The translations under genes were made by a program, and so were the position numbers. The notes under the pieces were generated by a model. It searched no databases, had not been told where the DNA came from, and saw only the letters and a list, made by a program, of their open reading frames with translations. 64,000 bases of DNA from Neostapfia colusana (taxonomy: Eukaryota; Streptophyta; Magnoliopsida; Poales; Poaceae), in the NCBI GenBank assembly GCA_030760725.1, contig JASWHV010000001.1, positions 72,561,683-72,625,682 on the forward strand. Reading direction: 5' to 3'. This document shows, in pieces, positions 56,659 to 64,000 of the stretch (position 1 is the stretch's first letter; each line of letters opens with the position of its first letter).

Positions 56659-59600
56659 TGTGGCGGACCGGAATCCGCTCATCCAGGATCGCAGAGGGTG
56701 GTGCCCCACGATGCGACACCCGACAGCACACATCATAAGGGTACATTGTCTTACATAGAAAACCAACTGAAACCGTACAAAGTAGTACACTGCTCAGTTA
56801 CAAACTAAGGTTCATATTACACAGCGGAAGTCTGATTGGTACAACTCACGCCCGCCTATCTAGCAAAAGCCGGTTGCCCAGCCCTAGGGCAGCTCACACT
56901 AGCTGCACTCCTCAGCTCAACGCGGCCTATACGGCTCCCACTCAGCCGTGGTCCCCGACATAGGGTAACCCTCGCTGGTAGACTCGTAACCCCAGTCCGT
57001 GGGTGGCTCCTCACCTGAAAAACACTTAAGCAGCAACCATGAGCACAATGGCTCAAGAAAACTTAACCGACTCACCTAGGCATGAAACTCTACATGCAGT
57101 TTACAACGATCATGGGATAGGCATTTCAGCAAATGGACACACCCACAAGTTCATCGTTAGTTCATCTTTTAGCCACAAGTTAACAGTTCATGAGTAAGAA
57201 ATTTAGTAAGCAATATTTGGTGGCACACATGTAGCAATACAATAATATCACACAGCAGAATTGAATCATAACATTCCATCATTTATCTATGTTACAACAC
57301 AGTGAACAAGCGGTACTCGTCACCGCGAGGGACGGCGAATTGACTCGATATACACCTGCAGGGATACCCGAAGAGCACGTCACGTACGCCCACCCGTGGA
57401 GCTGCACCGCACGCTCACTCGATGCCGTACGGGACAACCTTTCACCCAACAGCCCAAACATCGAACCGGTCGCACCGAAACGAGCAGGAGGTTACCTACA
57501 CGGAGCATCTCACTATGCCCGTTAGCAGATTTCCACCTTGCTGCCCTCAGCCGACACCTATAAATTGGTGTGTTATGCCTCGACACCCGGAGGTATAGGT
57601 TACATCGGTTTATCGGGGCCCATATATCCGATATGCCTTCGGTACGTTCAATACTTGTTCAGCAGGGCCGTACACGGATCGGTCCTCAATCGACACGGAC
57701 AGGGCTGCGCACACAAGACTTCCTCTTGCTGCGCCCTAGCCCCTGCCTAGTCTCATTTTCATTACTAAAGTGATCTCACATCACTCGAACCAATCTCGTG
57801 TGTCCCAAGCCTAACTCGCGAGTAGATTCCAACTACTCGACTTGTACCGAAGTCCTATGAATCATTAAGCATAGCTTGTCTACTCGAGGTCTTAGACACT
57901 ACCCTCACTCTTATAGGCAAATTCTGGTTATGCAAGTGGGGTTCCATCCATCCTACACCTAATGCACATTCATACTTCACACTAGACATGTAAACAAAGG
58001 AAAACTTTATAAAAAGGTTAATGCAAACCGGGGCTTGCCTTGCTGCTGCTGGTCAGTTGTTAAAGCTTCGTCCAGAAGAAGGATGTCGAGCACTTCCGGA
58101 GTCTCCTCGCCTTCAGCGACTACACGTTAACGAGATACTACATGTCAATTCAAATGCAATGTGTAAACTTGAATAAGTAATTATTATAACTCTAGCTAGC
58201 CTTCCCCTTTGGCTCTGAAATTTTTATGGTGGCTTGTTATGGTCCTAACCAGACTCTTGACCGAGTTTCATTTGAAACAAGGTTCATTTGAGCCTTGTAC
58301 AAATAAAAGCCTATTTGGTCAATTATTAGAGCCTCTAAGGAATTCCAGGGGTTTTCATGGCTCCAACCATTACTTTTTGGAAACTAGAATTTAAGATGGT
58401 TCTCATGGAATTGGTTTCATGTCATTTGAACAATTCTAGAGGAAGTTATGCCCTAAATAAGATTTGAGAAAATCTGAAAAATGTCTGTACATTTTTTCTA
58501 TTTTCTCAGGGCAGTTCAATTAACCACCCCATTAGGGGGACTAAATGAGCTTGGATGAGTCTGAAAATTTTACTTTGACTCAAGTATTTTTGAATGAACC
58601 TCCCAGCCAAATTTCAGAATTTTTCATAAAGTAATTCTCCAGATAAAATTCCTATCAGTTTAATTTTTAGGGAATTAGTCCTGGAAAACTATTTAGTTTC
58701 ATAAGCTGAAATTTGAGTTGCTGGAAAGTACTGACAATTCTGAGTTCAGCAAAATTTGGTTCACTGAATTTGGAGCTTCCTAGCCAAAGTTATGAATTTC
58801 TAAAGTTTGGGCTGATCCCTGAATTATTTTCCTACAGAAAATCCTTTCCCGCGCTTAATACGAGGCTGACAGCGGGGCCCGCCTGGTTTAATTTAAACTA
58901 ACCGCGCTCGCGTGCGGTTAACTCAGCGGCTTACACGTGGGGCCCGCGCCTTCGTCTACCTCCCAACGCCGCCGCCCGAGCCGCCGGAGCTCCGGCGAGG
59001 TCGGCGTTGCTGGCGACCTAGCTCACCGGCGACGGTGAGACTCGCCGCCCCCACATAATTTCGGACGCTTAACACGCTGGACACCATGCCACCGCCGGCT
59101 AACCGCCGTAGCTCGCTGGCGACGAGCTCTATACCTCTGTGCTACCTCGGAACGCGTTCCCGGCCTCCTGACCACCTACTTCGCGTGCTAATCGCGTCAC
59201 CACGCTCAGGGAGACCTCGGGAAGCTCGGCATGACCTCGGTTGGGGCCTAAACGGCCGGCAACCTAGACCTCACCGGTGACCCTCCCTTCCGCTGGACTG
59301 TTACTGGTGAAACTAGGGTTTGGAACGGTTGCTCCTGCGGTTTTCTGCTCGGAGAGACTCGCACGGGTGCCTAGAATGTGTGTGAGCTGCAGCTCGGCCG
59401 GCGGTTGCTCCGGTGCAACGAATTTCGCCAGTGACCGATTTCTAACGCTGAGGTGCACCGTGGGGGAAAACTCGGAATTCTCTCTCTACCCTGCATGAAA
59501 TGGTGAACGGTTTCCTTCCACAGCTTCCTCACACGCGGGCGCACCTTTTCTTCTCTGGTGGTGGCGCGTGATACCGCCGGGATCGGCCGACCGTCGGTGA

Positions 59601-60454
59601 TCAGTGAACGGCGGCGAAAACACTCACGAGCGGAGGCAACTGCGGGGTGGGAGTGCGTCGGTTCAGCCAGGGCACCGTGATAAAGACCGAGTGCGCGTCG
59701 TGCTGGCGCGGTGACTCACAGTTTTCACCGTGCCGTTGCTTCTTCCACTCGGGCGGGGGAGCAGGAGGTGTCACGCGCTGATCGCCGGCTGCCTAGTGAC
59801 TCGCCCGAGTTGCCTTCGGTCCTAAGTCCTCTGACCAGTGGGCCCTCTTCTCCTCTCTAATTTTTCCTCCCCCCCTGCTGCTGCAATTATCCCAGCTACT
59901 CTCCATTGAATGAGTGACTTAACCACCAAGCCACAATTTGAATTTGGTTTCTCAAGTTTGAAATATGTTTGGCTAAATTTGCTTCACATTTGAACTGAAA
60001 TTCAAATTCAGTTTTTGAATAAGTGCAAATTTAGCTTCCGACAAGATGAACTCCAATGGGGATGAAAATTGGTAGACTAACCCAGAAAAATGTGCTGAGT
60101 TTGAATATGAAGCCAACTTTTGAATCCAAGTGATGAAAGTTGCTGCAATTTGAATTTTCATTCAAATTGGCCTCTTTTTCAAATGCCTCCAAAAGTGTCT
60201 CACAAAGTGTTGGATTTGCATGAAATTTTGCCTGAACCTTCCCGAGACTATTTAAGTTCTAAGGGTGAGCTCAACCTCTCATGTTCATGTGTAGAATTCC
60301 TTCTTTTTGAAAGTTAGGGCTTTCCCCTCTAATCACCCTTTTGATGGTGGTTACTTGCTCTTCACAAGTATTCACAAGATATCCACAACAAAAGCTGTGG
60401 TGTTGTGAGGTGATGGAAAATTTTTTGCAAGTTCCTTTTTCTTGGGATTTTACA
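56659..60454 (-). repeat. 5' LTR of element F, 3796 bp
   Basis: It starts TGTGGCGGACCGG after the primer site and ends GGGATTTTACA. The half from 58021 repeats at 47665-50086. It shows the shared LTR boxes at 57288-57400 and 58015-58045, and a 16-base insertion relative to the left copy near 58270. Its GC-rich part is 58850-59860. No gene is supported. Confidence 0.92.
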
Positions 60455-60459
60455 GAGAA
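60455..60459. repeat. Target site duplication GAGAA, right copy
   Basis: Matches 32894-32898. LINE coding resumes in frame after it. Confidence 0.9.
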
Positions 60460-61397
60460 CAAGAAATAAAATGGTATGAGAGAGCAAAAGTTAAAAACCT
60501 TATGGAAGGAGATGATAATACTCATTATTTTCATTTGGTAGCAAATGGTAAACACCGGAAACAACACATCTTCAGATTGGAACAAGGAGATGGTGTAGTT
60601 GAGGGTGATACTGAATTGAAGAAATATATCACAAACTATTATAAAGGTCTATTTGGACAACCTCTAGCTAATAATATATCTCTCATGGAGTGTCAAATTG
60701 ATGACATTCCACAGGTGAATGATGTTGAACATGATATTTTAATTTCACCATTCACCGAAGAGGAAGTAAAAGAGGCCGTATTCCAAATGGAACATAATAA
60801 AGCTCCGGGACTAGATGGCTTTCCTGCGGAGTTTTACCATGTTTTTTGGGAATAGATAAAACATGATTTGATGGAATTATTTGAGGAATTCTACGAGGAA
60901 CGTCTACTGCTTCATAGTCTAAACTTTGGAGTCATTACATTACTACCAAAGAAGGATGATGCTAACCAAATACAACAATATAGACCGATCTGTTTACTTA
61001 ATGTTAGCTTTAAGATATTTACAAAAGTTGGCGTAAACAGGTTAAATAAAGTTTCTCAAAGCATTGTGAGCCCATCACAACAGCATTCATGTCGGGTAGA
61101 AACATCATGGAAGGTGTCATCATTTTACATGAGACCATACATGAATTACATAGGAAGAAACTTGATGGAGTCATTTTCAAAATAGATTTCGAAAAAGCCT
61201 ATGATAAAGTTAAATGGTCAGTCTTACAACAGTTCTTAAGGATGAAAGGTTTTACACCCAAATTGTGTAGATGGATTGACAACTTCATTACAAAAGGCAG
61301 TGTCTCCGTCAAAGTAAATGATGATATCAGACATTATTTTCAATCAAAAAAGGGTTACGCCAAGATGACCCAATATCATCTATTTTATTTAATATAA
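60460..61397 (+). pseudogene. LINE reverse transcriptase, N-terminal and finger/palm part
   Basis: It carries EIKWYERAKVKNLMEGDDNT, HYFHLVANGKHRK, then RT motifs: EEEVKEAVFQMEHNKAPGLD, LLPKKDDANQIQQYRPICLL, and FKIDFEKAYDKVKWS with its first catalytic Asp. It is broken by a TAG at 60853-60855 and by frameshifts near 61080 and 61350. RT would copy LINE RNA at the nicked target. This copy is dead. Confidence 0.88.
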
Positions 61398-61968
61398 TGG
61401 TAGACATGCTTGCAGTATTAATCAAAAGAGCAAAGGATGACAAACAAATAAAGGGAGTCATACCACACCTCATAGATGATGGATTATCAATCTTGCAGTA
61501 TGCAGATGATACAATCATTTCTATGGACCTTGATTTATAAGAAGCAAGAAATATGAAATTATTACTAACTGCTTTTGAACATTTATCTCGTCTTAAGATT
61601 AATTTTCACAAGAATGAGATCTTTTCCTTTGGAAAAGCAAAGAAATTGAAAATGAATATTTAGAATTATTTGGATGCAATACAGGGGAGTACCCATTTAA
61701 ATACTTGGGTATTCCAATGCATTATAGAAAGCTACTCAATACAGAATGGAGATGTATTGAAGATCGTTTTGTGAAGAAACTGGCTTGTTGGAAGGCAAAG
61801 CATTTATCAGATGGAGGAAAATTAGTTCTCCTAAACTCTGTACTTAGTGCTTTACCAATATTTATGATGTCATTTTTTGAGATACCAAAAACAGTAGTTA
61901 AAAATTACATCAATATAGATCTAGATGATTCTGACATGGAAATAAAAATAAAAAGAGATATCCTCTAG
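61398..61968 (+). pseudogene. LINE reverse transcriptase, catalytic YADD and thumb region
   Basis: DDPISSILFNIMVDMLAVLI and LQYADDTIIS (about 61494-61523) give the catalytic YADD box. A TAA at 61538-61540 and a further break near 61660 follow. The thumb region resumes with YLGIPMHYRKL and LVLLNSVLSALPIFMMSFFE. Confidence 0.85.
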
Positions 61969-62344
61969 CAAAATGGGATATATTATACCGACCTAGAGAT
62001 CAAGGTGGACTGGGAATAATAGACCTGGAGACCCAGAACAAATGCTTGTTGAGCAAATGTATTGTAAAATTGCTCAATGAGGACGGGATATGGTAAACAT
62101 TACTCAGAAAAAAATATCTGAGATCAGAATCACTCTCACAAGTACATGTTAAACCCAATGATTCACATTTTTGGAAGGGTTTAATAAAAATAAAAGAAGA
62201 AGTTATTGACTGTGGTTCATTTCATCTCAAAATGGATCATATAATATTCTGGGAAGACTCATGGGTTTGTCATCAATCACTTAATGATATATACCCGACT
62301 TTATATAACATAGTACGCCGTCCACATGCTTAGGGGCTGAAGTC
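61969..62344 (+). pseudogene. LINE ORF2 region between RT and zinc domain, heavily broken
   Basis: The frames are interrupted, but typical plant LINE words remain (LLSKCIVKLLNEDG, FWEDSW, LNDIYPTLYNIV). It joins the RT thumb to the C-terminal domain. No intact ORF. Confidence 0.65.
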
Positions 62345-63100
62345 ATGAATTCCGAACCACTAAATATATCATTTAGAAGACCATTGGTTGGTATAAAGGC
62401 CAATGAATGGTTTGATTTGATAGCAAAATTACTCCAAATCAGATTAATCGAAGAAAAAGATATATTCATATGGAACCTACATAAGAATGGACAATTTACT
62501 GTTCATTCGATGTACTATCACCAAATGAATCAAAATAATAATTTTCAGCTTAAACTGATTTGGAGGATTAAAATTCCTTTAAAGATAAAAATATTCTTAT
62601 GGTATTTACAAAGAGGAGTAACTCTAACAAAAGATAATTTGATGAGGAGGAATTGGAAGGGTAATATACATTGTTGTTTCTGTAATTGCAATGAAACAAT
62701 TCAGCATCTCCTATTTGATTGCCAACATGCAAAGGAAATATGGAGAATTGTTCATATAGCTACTGGGATAAGCCCTCCAAAATCAGTACCTCATATGCTT
62801 CGAAGATGGCTACATAATTATAATATAAAAGTAAGAAATATCCTGTTGGTAGGAGCTGCTGCCATATGTTGGGCAATTTGGAGATGTAGAAATGATATTA
62901 TATTCGATAATGCCAAATTTTCTTCATTTTTGCTGGCTATTTTCAGGGGAACATATTGGATGAGATTTTGGGCATTACTGCAGCAGGATGAAATGATGAA
63001 AGATATGTTGCATAAGACGAGCAAGTCACTGGAAATAATTGCGCTTGAGATTTTCACCAATAATGGTTGGAAAAACAATAATAGACTTTGTTATTTATGA
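62345..63100 (+). pseudogene. LINE ORF2 C-terminus, zf-RVT-type zinc domain
   Basis: 251 codons are open. They contain NGQFTVHSMYYHQM, WRIKIPLKIKIFLWYLQRGV, LTKDNLMRRNWKG and the Cys/His cluster CCFCNCNETIQHLLFDCQHA (pattern C-x2-C...H...C), which is the zf-RVT domain found C-terminal to RT in plant LINEs. It ends NNRLCYL then TGA. Confidence 0.88.
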
Positions 63101-64000
63101 GTTTAGATGAGACCTTTACAGCAGCGATGAATGCTGCAATTTGTAATCTGTCATGTAAGGTTCCTGTGGCTGTATACAACATTGTAGAGGCCGGAATTCA
63201 ATTTCCATTATCTAAAAAAAGGTATTACAACGAATGTCAACAAGTACACACACCATTTGAGCATCACTCTCCTGTACACGCCCTTCTCCTAGTCCTTAGT
63301 GGAGTTTACGTTGTAGAGAGGAGCCTCTCTAGTTCCCAAAGTTCATTTTGAGTAAGGTATGACTCATGTATGTTTTTCCATATTTGTGACTTTATGTTAA
63401 TATTGTTGTTTTATTATTCATATGCTTGGAATAAGCGTTTCTTTTTTAATTTTATTGTGGATTCAATACGTGTGGTAGGACTAGTTGTTACTATGATAAT
63501 GTAGTAATGCTGTTATTATTATTATTATTATTATCATAAACACCACCTGAGCCCGTGCCAAATATGATTTGATAACTAAACACTAGGAATCATCACTAGC
63601 ATGTTCACATGTACACTATTAGGCTATGCATAGTAGGATCAAATAGAAAATGAAAATCTACCAGATGGGGGGTGAATGGTAGATTAAAAACTTTTATGCG
63701 GAAGCAATATAAACCCCTTGGCAGAAGATTAATCCGATGGAGAAAACTGTGTGTGCGATTATTCTACACATGTTGAACTGTGAAAAAACCAGTAGTGATT
63801 TTGCAGAATCATTTCACAAAGACAAGCAACAAGAATCACGTGAAACAGTGAATAGAACTCAAGTTGTGATCAAAAGATTGAGCAAAGGCCAATCTGTTCT
63901 ATGCGAATGAAAAACAGACCTGCTATGCTGCAAAGAAACTCGTCTAACTCAAACACCATGAAACCAATGACAGTGAAATTTTTGCAGATGATAGATAATT
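63101..64000 (+). other. LINE 3' tail and unassigned sequence
   Basis: AT-rich, without a gene. The first few hundred bases are probably LINE 3' untranslated sequence; its end is not clear because I see no poly(A) tail. The ATT microsatellite at 63513-63534 may mark or lie near it. From about 63540 the sequence is unassigned. A 9-bp inverted repeat around a GGGGGGTGAATG core is at 63655-63685. Confidence 0.5.
63513..63534. repeat. ATT trinucleotide microsatellite
   Basis: Seven uninterrupted TTA/ATT units. Confidence 0.92.

Larger units (their letters stand above)
47665..60454 (-). mobile_element. Element F: degenerate Ty3/gypsy chromovirus, 3' LTR truncated
   Basis: The 5' LTR is at 56659-60454, with primer site, leader without orf0, broken gag-pol, polypurine tract, and a 3' LTR piece at 47665-50086. 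The 3' LTR matches the 5' LTR only from 58021 on. The 1.36 kb corresponding to 56659-58020 is absent and Cassandra sequence stands there instead. The right end is followed by GAGAA, the duplicate of bases left of Cassandra. Confidence 0.9.
60455..63100 (+). mobile_element. L1-type LINE, 3' part (reverse transcriptase and C-terminal zinc domain)
   Basis: It continues the LINE of 30895-32898 after the 27.5-kb insertion and holds the RT and the C-terminal zf-RVT-type region in several broken frames. The coding part ends at TGA near 63098-63100. Confidence 0.9.

Noticed and set aside
63101..64000. Start of a Copia or other LTR element near the right edge
   Set aside because: Only a short resemblance from memory; no LTR end, primer site or coding sequence visible.
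1..64000. Host genes, tRNA genes, CRISPR arrays or bacterial-type operons
   Set aside because: None seen; all long frames with recognisable domains belong to retroelements.

Overview
The window is plant nuclear DNA, most likely from a grass. It is a dense stack of nested retroelements and I see no host protein-coding gene, tRNA gene or CRISPR array. The grass assignment is an inference: the long-LTR (3.4-4.2 kb) Ty3/gypsy chromovirus families with a Tekay/Del-type C-terminal chromodomain, GC-rich LTR promoters, tRNA-iMet primer sites (TGGTATCAGAGC), a 5S-bearing Cassandra-type TRIM, a CACTA end and an L1-type LINE together look like intergenic Poaceae sequence. The species cannot be told.

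Layout, left to right. Element A (1-12361, +) is a very young gypsy element. Its 5' LTR is cut by the window edge. It carries an extra ORF (orf0) upstream of gag, and a gag-pol frame broken by a single TGA. Element A sits in the 3' LTR of element B (12362-24660, -), an older gypsy element with its own orf0, several frame breaks and a 91-bp tandem duplication through the Gag zinc knuckle. Element B was itself inserted into a rearranged gypsy copy C (24661-30170). In C an inverted LTR piece is fused to a pol remnant that runs into a full 3' LTR. C abuts another LTR fragment, D (30171-30734), and then a CACTA transposon end (30735-30894).

From about 30895 to beyond 63100 runs one degenerate L1-type LINE (+), split at 32898/60455 by a 27.5-kb insertion flanked by GAGAA. 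The left end of that insertion is a Cassandra TRIM LTR end (32899). Its right end is the LTR terminus of gypsy element F (60454). F's left LTR lacks 1.36 kb at its outer end and is joined directly to the 5S-like part of Cassandra. A further gypsy element E (33213-47547, -, target duplication GTGCG) sits inside that Cassandra LTR. The last kilobase holds the LINE tail, an ATT microsatellite and unassigned sequence.

Relative order inferred from nesting: LINE, then the Cassandra/F composite, then E; and separately C, then B, then A. None of the copies has a complete open coding set. A comes closest and could supply Gag and orf0 products, although its premature stop separates Gag-PR-RT from integrase. 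The most unusual observations are the Cassandra/gypsy composite sharing one target duplication, the orf0 genes in A and B that are missing from the otherwise related leaders of E and F, and AG dinucleotides looking like splice acceptors directly before all six recognised orf0 and gag start codons.
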